Shown here piece by piece: positions 13,301-28,300 of a stretch of DNA of 64,000 nucleotides. The position numbers were made by a program, and so were the translations under genes. The first letter of the stretch is position 1. Every line of letters begins with the position of its first letter. The stretch covers positions 1,374,001 to 1,438,000 of the forward strand of contig OZ026845.1 in the NCBI GenBank assembly GCA_964023205.1. The letters run 5' to 3'. Source of the stretch: Lutraria lutraria (lineage: Eukaryota > Mollusca > Bivalvia > Venerida > Mactridae). Under the pieces are notes generated by a model. The model did no database searches and was not told the DNA's origin. It worked only from the letters and a program-made list of their open reading frames with translations.

Positions 13301-16300
13301 TTAAGAATCAAAACATTATTTACCAAAGGCTTATGTAACCATTTTACCATTAACTAACATAAAGACTACATGTATGTTTACAAAGTACATTTTCATAACT
13401 ACAAGCCATCTGTTACAGACATCTGTTCAGATGGTCATCCTTAACAATATATTGTTTGGGGTTATGCTACCTACTCACCAACAATGGCCCAACCCAACTG
13501 TTTTTGGTTTCTTAGGTAAATTTTTTTTTCATCATATGAATGATAATTTATTATACAACCATATAAATACATGGAACACTGTGAAGTATAATTTATATCA
13601 CCTAATTGTCATTTCTTATAATAAAAAATTTAAATATAATATTTAAATATGCTTATTTAAGAAACACACATAAATCTAGCAGAATTACAGTAACATTTGT
13701 ATATCTTCATTTTGACAGTAAGTCTAACTCTTACATGTACTTCCAATGTTTACCTACAGAAATTCTATTTACAACATAATTACGTAAAAGTATTGTAGCA
13801 TAAATGAAATCAAAATCTCCATCTAAAAACTCTAAACTAGCATATAAGGCATTTACTGTTATCCCTCAAACAATCATCTTTTAACCTCTACATAAATTTA
13901 GCTGATCTAGAGTTGTAAGCAAAACAATAAACAGACTCCTCCGTAATTTGTAGAGGGAAAGAACTTGTTTCGCCATCAAAATATGGTCACAAAATCTATG
14001 CAACAGTAGCAAGACACACAGAATTACCTGATCAAACAACTAACAAAAAGAAACATAGAATAAATCTTGAATATAGATGTTATAAATAAGGTAACTTGAA
14101 ATCCCTAGTTCCCCAATAAGTAAATTTTCTGTAAGCCAAGTGTTAGAGCAGAAGCATGTCCCGAGAACCAGAGGTTCATAAATATTTGCCGTAAGCCTAC
14201 CATGGTACTTCCTTAATGAGAATGAAAAACAGACAACCAGTCATTTTAGATCTTTAAATCTGTTCTTGTCTTCATGAGTTCTATACAATCATCTGCCCAT
14301 GAATGTGTTTAATAACATTTTTCAGATATATTAAATCAAACTGCAAGCATCTAATATAAGCTTCCAGAATTTAGACCGGTACTCAAATATCATAGGTTAT
14401 AATACTTCCATGAAGCCTGAAAGACTGAGTACCAGTCCATGAAAATCTGATCACAAATAAAGCATTTTTCTTGTACTATGACTTATAAAATCTATAGGAG
14501 GTAATTACCAAGCCACCAAAATGTAAGGGTTAGGTATTAGAACAATTACACTATTCTGTCTGTGACAAAAATAATCTTAAAACCTTTTCTGAAGTTTCTG
14601 TTTTCTCGATTAAGTCATGCCAGGCCTAATAATAAACATCTGATCATTTTAGAAATAAAACAAATCAAAATAAAGAATTAAGGATACATTAACTTGGTCC
14701 AATACAGAATAAAATTCTTAACTCAAATTGTTTAAAACATTTGGGTGTTAAGTATGATTTAAGTCATTTATATCAGAAATTTATCTAACTATTACATAGT
14801 ACATACCATAATTAACATAAAATTCCAATTAAAAGTCCCTTCCCTATCCCTACTTGCTTTTTTTTTTAAATCCACTCACCAAGTCCTTAACACAAGAGCC
14901 TGTCATAGGAATTTTACGGTACATAAAAGATTGCAGAGAAAACAAATTTAACAAAACTTATTATTTTGACTCCTGTTTCCTGCCGCCATCTTAGGTAATT
15001 CTTACCCTAAATTGAATTTAATTCAATAATCGCAATAAATGAGATAATGATTAAACATGTACCTTTTCTACTTGTTCTTTATCAATGGCTAATTGTTGCA
15101 CTTTGTTGTTTAGTTCCATTTTCTCATTAAATAATCTGTCTCTATCTGTCGCAAGATTTGTAACACGTGCACGAGCATCACGATGATTTTCCTGATTTCT
15201 GTCTATCTCGGTGACAAGTTTTTGTTTCTCCTGAAGTTTTATACAACAAAATATTAAGTCAGGGATCAGTACAGCAAAATCTCCACAGTTCATAAAGCAG
15301 TCAAGTCTTTGTATACTTAAACCTAAGCCTGAAAATTTCTCAAAATTTTCAAAATCTGATAGATTTCAAAATCATCCATAGCCATCACTTGCTTGATGTG
15401 CATGAATTTTGATGCAGACCCAAGTACTATGTTTATCTACATCCGCCATGTAATTGTTAAACTAGATTAGTGCAAGTCTAGCAAGATCAGTTTCCCAGAG
15501 TACTTTCAGTACTTTGATTTTGTTAGAGAATGGAGAGGTATTGCACTTCACAATAGACCCACATAACAAACTAGTTACACCTTACACATCATCTGAGTGA
15601 CATGTTAACTCACCTCTGAGAGGATCTTCCATGAGTTTGCTAATTTCTCATTTTCATCTTTCATAGTTTCAGTCAACTCTCTCAAATCTTTTAATTTGCT
15701 GTTGGCCATTTCTGCTTTATGAGCAAATCTGTCATTTTCCTAGAAATAAATATAAAATATGAAAATATCACAAAAAAATGTACAAAAAATAGAACTTAAT
15801 AATATTAGAGTCAATGCTGCAACGAGTCCATTTGAGAGGCTGAGAAGTTATTTATTTCATTGGATTTAATGCTATTTTCAACATTATTTCAGTTATGTCA
15901 TGACAGGCAGTAATCCTAACCAGCTTACCTGGACTTTATTTAGGCCTTAACCAGTACAAACCACATTCTATCTGCAAGCTACTGCCAAGCTAACCCACAT
16001 AGGTGGAGGACAATTTAACACAGGATGTCACGGACAGTGTCAGCCTCACTCAGGTTCAACTGACACTGAGGGCTCAAAGCATTTATGATCAGTAAAAGGC
16101 ATAATGACCACATTCAAAAACAATTTTTCACTGTCCAATATTCGTCAAGGTGAGCTCAAACATTGTCATAAATGTGTTTTGTAAAATGGGTTAAAACATT
16201 CTTGTAAATTCATTGTCTGGTACAAGTTAAATATATAAGATTTGTGTTTTAAAGCATGTCTGTACAGGTTACCACACTTACAAATAAAATCTGATTTCAG

Positions 16301-19300
16301 ACATTGGGTAACAAATAAAACACTGACAAAATGTTAAATTCAAAAAAACAAGTTTCAGTTAAGACACAGAGATTGAGTAAAATTTAACAAGCAAATTTAA
16401 TTTATACCCAGAAACCAAATAAGCTAACAGAGCTATAAAATATTACACAGAAAAACATCATTAAGTTTGTACATCGTTTTGAAGAATTAACACAGAGAAA
16501 TGTTGTCTCTATATTGTCTGGTTTAGTGTGAGCCAAACAATATTCTGTGAATAAGAAGTGTGATGTACATGGATGTACCGGTAATTCAAAATATTAGACT
16601 TGTACTCCTTCACTCCTGAAGCATACCTCCATTACAATGAGACAAAAAAGACAGATATTAGTCAACAGATCATGAAATATTTCCACAGATATTTCAATAA
16701 ATGTGTACTAATTATTGTTAGTATAATTAAGAAATATCGGGGGGAAACAATGTGGGCGGGGCAATGTGGGCGGAGCAATGTGGGCGTGTCAAGATGGGTG
16801 GGGGAGATGGTGATTCTTACCTCTTTGAATTCATAAAATGCCTGAACACAAAACAGAAATATAATTTAATCTCCCATACTACATACAGTAGATGTTAAAA
16901 ATCAGTGTCTAATTCAATAATAAATAATACTACTAAATAATTAGCAACAGATATTTTGGGCTAAAATTACTTGACTTTACAACTTAATACATCAATAGAT
17001 TCAAATACTGTATCAATCTAATACAAAAAGATGGATATATAATTTTATATATTTCACCCCGAAATCAATTTTTTACAAAAAATACTTTATTAATTTTTTT
17101 TACCTCTTTCATTCGCTCAGTCTCATTTTTAAGATTTTTATTTTCACTTTCTATAGGTGTAAATTTTTCTCTGGTTAATTCCATTGCTTCTTTAGCTACA
17201 AGAATTTCCTGTCTTAACTGATCTTTGTCCTAGAAAATAAATAAAACATAAAAATATCAATCATAATTTGAAGCAATTAAACTCAATTGTCAGAATATTA
17301 TAATGCAACACCTTTTGAAAGAGCTTGACGATTAAATGTTTCCTGAAAGAGCTTAACAATGTCTTCCATGAATATGTTCACTTAAATCGCTAATTAAAAC
17401 TTTGATAACACATGTACTTTATAACTTTCATTTCTGAGAAAAATATGATGCATAAATCAGTAGAGAGTATGCTTTAATAACAAGAAGAACTTAATGGCAA
17501 TAACTCATGATAAAAGTTGGAAACGTCTTAAAAAATCTCGTAAAACAAATTGTATGTATATAGTTACTTTTTTAAGTCGTTGATTTTCGTTTTCAAGCAA
17601 TGATAGTGCTGTGGTGCTCTGTTCTAACAAACTGCTACGTTTTATATTCTCTGTCTCAGAAACCTGATGTTGAGCTTGCAATGATCTCAGTGCATAATCT
17701 AATTTATCAATCCTAGAGAACAAAGAATACACATCAGACTGAGAGTATACATCAAGGTGAAAGTTTATTATTAAACAGAGATTAATCTCAATGCTCAAAT
17801 CTCACTTTTGAAATTTGAAAAAGTACAAATCATATGATTCTCCATGATAGGAAATAACTATATAATAAATCCCCAGAAAATCAGACCCTGTCTGGACTGA
17901 GCCGAACGTCCAGTTTTCTGCGAATTCCGGTTTTCAGAGAGTACTTCTGATGAATTTTGAAAAAAATGGGACTTGAAAAATTGTCCAAATTTCAGGGAAT
18001 TCCGGTTTTCAGGGAGACTGGTTTTCAGGAGTTGACTGTATATAGGAAGAAATTATATATAAACATGAAGACTGAAGTTTGACATCTGTGAATGACACAA
18101 TCACTAAAATAACATGGATTATATTTATAGTGAAATGGTAAAAAAACACATGATACAGTAAATGTGTATATTACAAACTTATATAGTGGGATACTATATG
18201 GATGACTTAAGATTCATTCTCAATAAAAAAAAAATCAGCAAAATTAGTTAAAAATGAAGACAAAACAAAACTGTGTAAAAATCTGCTTTATTAATACTTA
18301 TACCTGTTGTTCTAATTAGCAAAAAAAACATAAATGACAATGGGCAAAATTTCAACCCTTTATTTTCTTTAAACATGGTGTGTTTTCAGAACACAATGCC
18401 CACTCCAGGTGACTTTGACCTATTGACCTTAAAATGCACAGGTCCTGTAGAGGTTACCATGAGGAACTAAAGCATATGATAACTGTAGGTGGAAACATTT
18501 TGATTTTTTTGGCAAGGTTAAAGTTTGGTACAAACAAACAGGCAGACAGGCCAAAAACAATATGCCCCGGATCTATCAATACAGGGGCATAAAAAACACT
18601 AGTTAAGAAATGGATAGATGATTCTTTCAGTACATGACCCCCATATGGCATATAAAACTCTTACACAAGACACTCTCATTATTATACTCTTATAAATTAT
18701 ATGATAATCCTTATCCCAAACAAGATATAGCCCAATTTTTTTAACAAGTGCTTCACATGTTCAGTATTTTCAATAAGAGGCAGCCAGAAACCAAACTAAC
18801 CGCTTAGAAACGAAAATTGGCCGCCTAGAAATCCCAAATATATCATTTATGACATTGGAAATGAGCATGGAAAGCCTCCTTCAATCAAAGTTTGGCCTCT
18901 TATAGGAAAAACTTAATGAAAACCTTGCATGTTAGTATAAATAGTATGTTAATGAGTACAAGGCAGAACTTAGCGTTCCACTGACTGAACAAAAAACACA
19001 AGATGTATTCAAAGTTTTAGTCAAACAATTTATTCATGTCAATTTAGCGCCAAAGAACATGTCGTCACTCTGACACTTGGATCAAACAAGTTTAAAACAC
19101 TGCCTAATTCTAATACATGGAATATCAACTTCTATTTTACAAAAAGTGTTGTAATTAGCATGGTTCTAGTCTAGCTTCACAAATCATATATACCTGTTAA
19201 ATCTGCTGTGTAAATATAGAGTATGAAAAATCAATCTCAAGTTAAATGTCTAATTATATGGATTCATATAGTATCTAATTGCCATTACACTGAAATCTCC

Positions 19301-22300
19301 AGTTTGTTTGTTTATTTGAGTTTTACGCCCCTTTTCAACAGTCAGAGGCATATGAGTTCACCTAAACATCATTCCTGGGAAGAACCAGTATTAGACTCCC
19401 ATCCTCAGTAAACAACTGCCTACTTTCTTACATAAACAGCCATGGTCGATGGCTGTGCTCGAACCCACGACCCTCTGTCAGTGAGAGGTTACAGTGATTT
19501 GAAGTCAGCACCTTAACCACTTGACCACAGAGCCAGAAGTTTACAAAAGTATAAAACAAATGAATGTTTTATATTACAGGTTCTTCAATCTACTATGATT
19601 AATGTTTGTTTATTAGAGGTTATGAAGTTTATTTTTATAAATGCTGGATCTAGACTCCTAATTAAGGTGAACAAGGGAAACAATCTATATGGACTTATAC
19701 CTGGACTGCATTTCATCACGAAGTCGATTATTTTCAAATTTTAACATGGCTTTCACTTCCTCTGACTTCTCAAGCTGGTTTATTCTGTCTCTATAATCCT
19801 GTAATGTGACAAATATCGCATCATTAGGAACCCCACCACACAACTCAAATCCCACTGGACAATTCTCACCTTATTCAATAACTACAATCTAATTAACACC
19901 AATTAAATTGTACCAAAAACAAAATGTATTTATGTATTTATCTGAAGGCCATACAAAAATGTGGAAGGAAAAAGAAAATTAATGTACTTGGGGATTTTTT
20001 GGTTGAGCCTTACTCTCTATGTACCAGTACATATAAAAGTTTTATTTGTACAAACCTTTTCCTTATACTTGAGGTCATCTACAAGTACTGAGTTGGTTTT
20101 TGCTGTTCCTTCTATTCTGTTCAGTCTGTCATTTTGTAACTAAAATATAAGATATGTAGTATGATTATCACTAATTGGACATCCCTCCTCATGAATATAA
20201 TGATATTTTGCACACACCCCATCATGATTATCCCACACTGAACACATTAGGAATAATATTAATTATCAAATGTCCCACTTTCATTTGATTGAAGAGAAGA
20301 TAATTTAGATCTTTGAGGAGTTATCTGTGCGGTTGACAGATCAGACATTTATATAAACCAGAGCGCTGCAAGCAGTGTCAATGCTTGTCTGTTCAGCGTC
20401 AAAGTGAGATCTATCCACCTATGAAGTGTCATGTAGCTATATCTTATAGTTTTTGAGTTATGAGCTACTTCAAGTTTTCGCATGATGCATACACTGCAGT
20501 GATCACAATGGCTTGACTTTTTCTTCAAAACAGACAAGCTAAAAATCGTGAGTTTTTACAGTAATAACGAATGCACAAAGGATGTCATACATTACATGTA
20601 CATCATATGATATTTGTAATCTTAATACCTCTAATGTCTCTTGTGCCTCCTTCAGTTTATGTACCAAAACAATTCTACGATTTTCACTGTCATCCAAATT
20701 ATCTTTTAAATGTCGCAGTGAATGTTCAAACGGTCTAACACGCAATGATTGTAGGGACTGATTGAGGGCGGGATCACCCAGGTCCTGAGAGCTCGTCATT
20801 GGAAGACGGGTCATTGATCTTGATCGACTCATTCCGGACGTGTTGTTGTAGTCGTCTGATATATATAGACCAGATCTGCTGCGGGATCTTAATGTCGAAC
20901 TGAAAAAAAAACACAATGTTTGAAGAATCAGAAATCCCAGTACAACAACAAGCCTGTCACAAGGCTGACAATTTATTATAAAATTATTACAATATTTTGC
21001 ATGAAGAGGTGTTAGAGCTTCACACAGAATTTTAAAAAAAATAATTGACCAGAGATTTATAGAAAATCAGGTCTAAATTCATTGAACCTTTTTAATGAAA
21101 ATAGTCTGTTCTTAAATACAACATTAGTCTAAATCATATATTGACCAATCAAACTGTATCTTACAAAACAAAAAAGATTACTGAATTCTCTTCTTACAGT
21201 AGACCATGTGATAATACTGGTCCATTTAAGTCTCACTCATGTGTTAAAGTACACAATGAATGTGTTTATTTATAAAATACCGTAATTTATAAAACAACAT
21301 TCTGTAACCATAGGTTATAAAGATCTTAACCTATTTCAACCCTTTCGCTGCCATACGTCACATACATTGCCTACATTGTCCACAGTATCACTACAGATTT
21401 TAATAAATGGTGACTTATTCATAAATTTATCCAATTCCCAAAATGGGCATACCCGTCACATAGGTAAACAATTTATTTTGTAGATTTGTGCAGATGGGTA
21501 TAACAATCCCACATGCAAATTTATAGAGCTTTGTGCTAACAGGTATATCTCAAGAAGACAGTAATATGTGTAGATTTGTGCTAACAGGTATAACCATCAT
21601 ATTGGCAGCATAAGGGAGAATCATCAAAATCCTGTAACTTACTTAAATCCACTGTCATCATCAGGAAACAACGACAACATGGAATCTTGAGGATTACCTC
21701 CCTTTAATGAGTTATATGATCTGTCAGGAGACAGCATGGTTTGTGAATTGTAATACATGTTGTTATCTCTAGCTGGGATCTCGTCAAGACCGTCTCCACG
21801 CTGAAATAAACACAGTAACACATGTAATACACAGTTAAATGTAATATATATTATACAAGGCATGTAGAGAGCATAGAAGATTTTTCAACTTCTGATCCAA
21901 GCAAAATATTATACAGAATTAACTATTTCTCACTAACTGGATAGAAAAATCCGTACAAGTAATTAAAAATAGCGGTGCTGGAAAATCTTATCTCGTATGT
22001 GGTTATCTACAACGGGAGCAAAGCCAAATCGTGTTAATGTATTGAAAATTGAAGTTATATCGTCAAAAATAATGCCGATTAAGCAGTGAGAAAATAAATC
22101 TACCATTACTTATGAGTCGTGGATAAGGAAATCTCGCCCTCGGCACAAGATACGTACAAAGACCTCGGCAAAGCCTCGTTTTTTGTACTTATCTCTAAGC
22201 CTCGTGTGAGATTGCCTTATCCACAACCCAACGCAATGATAGATTCTATTAATTTTAATATGGTAAGATCTCAAATATACAACAATTTTACCAAAAAGGA

Positions 22301-25300
22301 TAGCATGAGAACAATAATATTATAGTGAGTTCACATGAGAACAATAAATTTATATAGTGAGTTCACATGAGAACAATAAATTTATATAGTGAGTTCACAT
22401 GAGAACAATAAATTTATATAGTGAGTTCACATGAGAACAATAAATTTATATAGTGAGTTCACATGAGAACAATAAATTTATACAGTGAGTTCACATTCAT
22501 GAGAACAATAAATTTATATAATGAGTTCACATGAGAACAATAATTAATACAATCATTGTGATCTCATATATATGCACTTACACTACATATCAAACATTTA
22601 TTCTATATAACTTCAATTTTATATAATATTTCATAATAGAATGACACAGATACCAAATGAAGACAGACAGACAGAATGATATGTGAATTGATTCTACCAT
22701 GATAATCAAAATTATTGATTTAATAATGCTACAAAAATAGCTGATTCGATTATCTATACAGGCATAAAGAAATAACGTTGATTCGTCAATTATTTTCTCT
22801 ACCACACGGGTAATTTACCTTATTCAGGCAACAATAAACCTGGAGATTATCTATCATTAAAATTCAGACACCCATGAAAATTAAGTTACTTATTATATAC
22901 CTGTATGCTGAATAGTGAAATTTGCCATGAAATTTACATTGAAAATAACAGATCAACATACTTTCATGTCATAACATGAATTTGGAGAGTTAAATTTTCA
23001 TTTCAAAATTAAACAGGACAGTATAATACAATATGAGTTGTCATACGGAACATTAATATTGACCAGTTATAAGAAATATACACTAAGTTAAAAGCTTACT
23101 GTGAAAGGTTTAGGTACAATATCTCCATATTAAAGTACATTTGTAATTAAATATCCATTAAAAAGAGAACACTTCAATGAAAAAAACACTTTAAATTTTT
23201 AATTCTTTCACTAAATAATTGGAATGAACTTAAAAAGTAAATAATTCCAGGGTATATTTATGTCTTCTAACTATAGACATCTTAAAACACAAACATAACC
23301 CTACATTGATCTATAGAACGTCACAATAATAGATTCACTGACACAAAAACTTAGTCTTAACCAGCAATCCTTTCAGATGGTCGATATATTGCCATACAAT
23401 GTATTTAACTGTTGATCTAGGCTTATGGGTAAATACTTGAAATGATTTAAAATTCTGGTTTTAAAATCGTTTTAAATCTTCAAACATGCTGATCTTCTTG
23501 TTTTAAACCACTGGTTGAAAGTTTAAAGGCCAAACACCTATAAATCATCTCAAGTCCATATGGACTGGAATAAGATATTAGAATACAGTCAGACCTAAAT
23601 TAGCGGCCACCTTAGAATAAAGGCCACCTTGTGAATATAGGCCATTCTTTTAAAAACTGTCATTGAATATTAAGAACAAATTGAACTACAAATAAAGGCT
23701 AACTGTCAGTAAAGGCCACATAATATCTTTCCCAATGATAGCCTTTGTTGTAAGGTTTGAATGTATCTGAAAAATTGATTTTAAAAGAGATCAATTCTTT
23801 TCTACACATAGGTCAGAATTGCAACAAAATTATCCAGACTGTAACATAATGAAAATCAAAGACCAGGGCTTGACACTAACTTTTTCAGGAGGTAGTCAGC
23901 AGTGCTACCAGCAAAGAAAATGAGGAAGTCATTGCAAAATATAGTTAGTCCTCATTCTAATAAATAGAAACATGTTTGTCATTTTTATTTCAATGCCTAT
24001 CAAGTGTACTTTATCAGAATACAAGACAAGTATGAACGTCAGATTTTCATGAATGTATTGAACAAACATATACAGGATACATCACATCCGATCTTTATTT
24101 TTTAATCTACATTTGTACTTGAAGTTATAGAATTCAGGTCACCCAAATATCAGGTAGCCTGACGGGATACCCAGCTTAGAAACCTAGGTAGTCCTTGGAG
24201 AAAATATTTAGCCTCGGGCTAACGGACCATTGTTAGTGTCGAGCCCTGAAGACTTAGAATTTTAATATAGCTTTACTTTAAGAACAACATAAAAAAATTA
24301 CAATGTACTCAGCCCTTTTTTATAGTTTTGAGGAACAGGTATCGGTTCCTTATTATAGGGAAATTTGCATTATGAAATACCTAATTTGGAATTTCTAACG
24401 ACTAACAGACTTTCTTTAAGTAGCATCCTGAATGATATTTTTAATTAAAGCACATAATGGACAAATAACACAAATTGTTATAAACAGCTACAAAGTTCTT
24501 CATCCTAACCATTCAATGACTATGAGAAGACTCAACAATAACAATACATTAGTCAGTACCATGGTGTAACCAAACTTGTTTTCATGAATTTTGTATTAAA
24601 ATTCTTGTATCATCCTTCTTGTAAAAGTTGACGTTTTAAATCTAAACCAATCACAGGTCTCAGTCTGACCTTAAATACTTAATCAAATATTTGTCCATGT
24701 TTGAGACATGACTGTTCTATTGTGTACAGAACAAGGCTTCAATGTCTATCATATATAATACAATATTTATTTTATAAGTCAAGGAAGGGCAAAGATATAA
24801 TTAGCAAGTTTCTCAAAGTAAACAAGCATTATGATTACCTAAGTAATTACCTGGGTGTTGAGACTCAGAATGAAGCCCTGCTATTGGTCAATTTGAGTTT
24901 AAAACTAACCAATCAGATGCTTTACTTTTGAGAAAGATTTCAATATCAAAGTTTTCTCACCATGTGATGTCATTTTTTTCTATCAATGCGAAAAAATATA
25001 TATCAATCTTCAAACTTTACTTGGTATCATAATAAATCAGGGCATGGAAAATAAACCCAAATATTGTGTACCATTTATTTACTAAAGAAAGTAAACGAAT
25101 ATGTGTAAACACTTTAATAAGAATTATAGATCTATCGAAGTCTTACAAGAAATTCAAAAGCTATCTCACAAAATCGACTGAATAGATAAAAATTGTGGAC
25201 CAATGTTAACAAAAATAACAATAATCACATTCTATACTCAATTTACTTGATAAATTGACAAGTTTCAAGTTCAGTATGATATAAAATGGAATGAATAGGA

Positions 25301-28300
25301 ATTTAAATAGAAACCTTAAATTAAAAGTGAAGAAAATGATATTGAGGAAATCTAACATTATCATACAGAATTTTTTTTTAAATACTTTAACTTGGAGATA
25401 TGAAACTGTTTCTTCACACTAGCATTAATATTTGATATAAATTTTTTTATAATAGTTAATCAAGATCTTTCATTCATTGATATGAATTAAGGTTTCTTTA
25501 AAATTTATACTTTAACTGATTAGAGATGCAAAAGATGAGTAAAAACATGCATCTTGAAAATAAGGAACATTTTTCTCACAATGTAATCAATATTGTTGTC
25601 AAATTTTCATGGAAGGGTATAACCTGCCGTGACTGGGAATCAAACTCAGATCACCAGGTTACATATCCAACAACAATAACCACTGGACTGCAGCCATGGC
25701 TCCACAACATTTACCAAACATGTGTCACACTATTATGTTCTATAATATTGACTATACTCAATAATTTCAGTAGACTTCAAAATTTAAATACAAAGAAAGC
25801 AAAGCAAAGAAATACAACAAAAGTCATGATTTATCTTATTTAATTATTTAATTTTATTTGACATTAATATTTATATATGCTTAACTAACACATGCAGCAA
25901 TTTTCTCCAACCTGCATACGCTCAATAACTATTACATAAAAACTTCTTTCTTTATTATGTCAATGCTAACTTTAATACCATTTATAACACACTCATGCAA
26001 AATTTACACATAAAAAATCAATTAATGTTTCTCAATTATAATCTTGACTTTTCTAAATACTTTATAATACAATCTTGAGTTAAAATGGTATCAAAAGGTC
26101 ATATAGTATTTATTTCATACATGGGTTTTAGCGTTGATCATTATTTCACAAAAGATTAAATACCTTTGGTATTAAACATGACCTAATATTGGCTCTATCC
26201 CTGATTAGATACTAGCCAAAGCCCACCAGACAGATAAGCTCTGTCAGTACTGACAAAGGGTTCCTTCATAATTTTATACATGTTTTACTTGTTCAATATT
26301 TACAAATGCCATTTAAATCAATAACCTTCCATAATTGATGTATTGTACTTTGTAATACGGTGAAAAAATCATTTATAATAATGTATACAAAATATTATAA
26401 TCATATTCAATAAAACCTAAATCAATAATGGAAAAACGTCAATACAGCAAGCTATATCGCTTAAAGTGATTTTAAATAGCCTCATAAAATTATTTTGCAA
26501 GAGATAAGGACCCGAGTCCCTATATGAGGGCCCTTATCTCTACACTGATTGAACGAATCTGGAGATCAAGTCACACATATCTCTTCATTTTATATTGGTC
26601 ATGTATAAAGTTTTGTGGAATATTTTGTTTGTATGTGATTTAACCTCATTTATGAACAATATTTCATCAGTTGTAACTTGTATATGTACAGCTGAGATCC
26701 TGCTGTGTCACCTATCAGACCAATATGATCCTTTCATTCTGTAAATTACAGTATGATGTTTCTTACATGATGTATTAATAAGAGGTAGGAGATTTTAGGT
26801 GCCAAACCAGGGTATCTAACCCACAACCTCTCAATCCACAGCCTTGACCTCTACAGACCAAGCTTAGGTGACAAAACCAGGGTATCTTACCCACAACCTC
26901 TCAATCCACAGCCTTGACCTCTACAGACCAAGCTTAGGTGACAAAACCAGGGTATCTTACCCACAACCTCTCAATCCACAGCCTTGACCTCTACAGACCA
27001 ATCTTAGGTGACAAACCAAGGTATCTTACCCACAACCTCTTAATCCACAGCCTTGACCTCTACAGACCAAGCTTAGGTGCCAAACCAGGGTATCTTACCC
27101 ACAACCTCTTAATCCACACCCTTGACCTCTACAGACCAAGCCTACCATCAAGATGGAGGCTTTAAGGTTCAATAACTTATCAATTTACAAAAATATGAAC
27201 CTACATCAGAGCAAAAGTCTTAACAATGCAAAAATGTTTTTAATTATTTATCAATCAGTACTTCCATAGCAGGCGTCCATGATTTAAGTACCAATCAAAA
27301 TCTGATATAAACATTTGTATATACAGTACAACCTCTCCAGAGTGGCCCACACTTGAGCAACAACCTTCCTTCAACAACAGCAAGATTTTTCCCACTACAC
27401 GATTTAACTATTGATTTAACCTCACTAGAGCAACAACCTTTCAATGATAACAATAATTTGCTACTACAGAAGGGTGTTGCTTTGGAGAAGTTGTACTGTA
27501 CCTGATAAGAATATATTTTACACTTATCAATTTTAAATCACTCTGCAATTTTGACAAGTAGGAGAAGAATTTTGACAACAGTTTTTTCCGTATTTGACAA
27601 ATTCAAGTCAATTACCCGGGATCACTTAAAACTTTGAATGGCATGTTGGTAAAACATATTACACCATGAACACTGATATTGTTATAAATTGAAGGACATG
27701 GTTTTATCACAGACACTTAAAATGACGCCTGAAGATCTTTAAGTATCAAACAATTGTGTTATATTGGCAAATGGAAATATTTCTGTTCCGTAAATAAAAG
27801 TAAAAACTACCAGTTATTAAATTAGAGCTGTTGGCAAAACACATATACCTCCATGACAGTTGATTTTATTAATGGAAAAGTTGGTCAGCCATTTTATGAA
27901 TATTCATTTTCAAATGTTTACATCTATGTTTGAATATCTGAGTCTTAAACTAAAGAATAGTATCATGATATTGTGATCAATAAGGGAACAACTGGGTAGT
28001 CTAGTGGAAATGGTCTGGACTACTAAATGAAAGGTCATATGGGTTCAAATCTCAACTCCACCTTTCATTATTTCAGAGACATTTTTTCAGTGACACATCC
28101 CAACAACCAAGTACTGTGTTAAGATAATCTCTGATTCTCCAGGCTTGATAAAGAACCAGGGAAAACTCCTCAAAAAGAGTGCCTGGTTCTCCTGTATCTA
28201 AAATCCCCTCTCTCTGGGGCGGCCCTGAAATGACCATAGCTGTCGAATGGATCGTTAGACAACAGATATGATATTATCATCAATAAAAACAAAATGTTAG

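Noticed and set aside
14027..14038. 12-bp candidate exon LFDQ in the coiled-coil gene
   Set aside because: TTAG and GTAATT sites fit, but so short a sequence arises by chance in AT-rich DNA and breaks the whole-heptad pattern.
26938..27165. Repetitive ORF with LTHNL-IHSLDLYRP units
   Set aside because: Translation of the 70-bp tandem array, not a gene.
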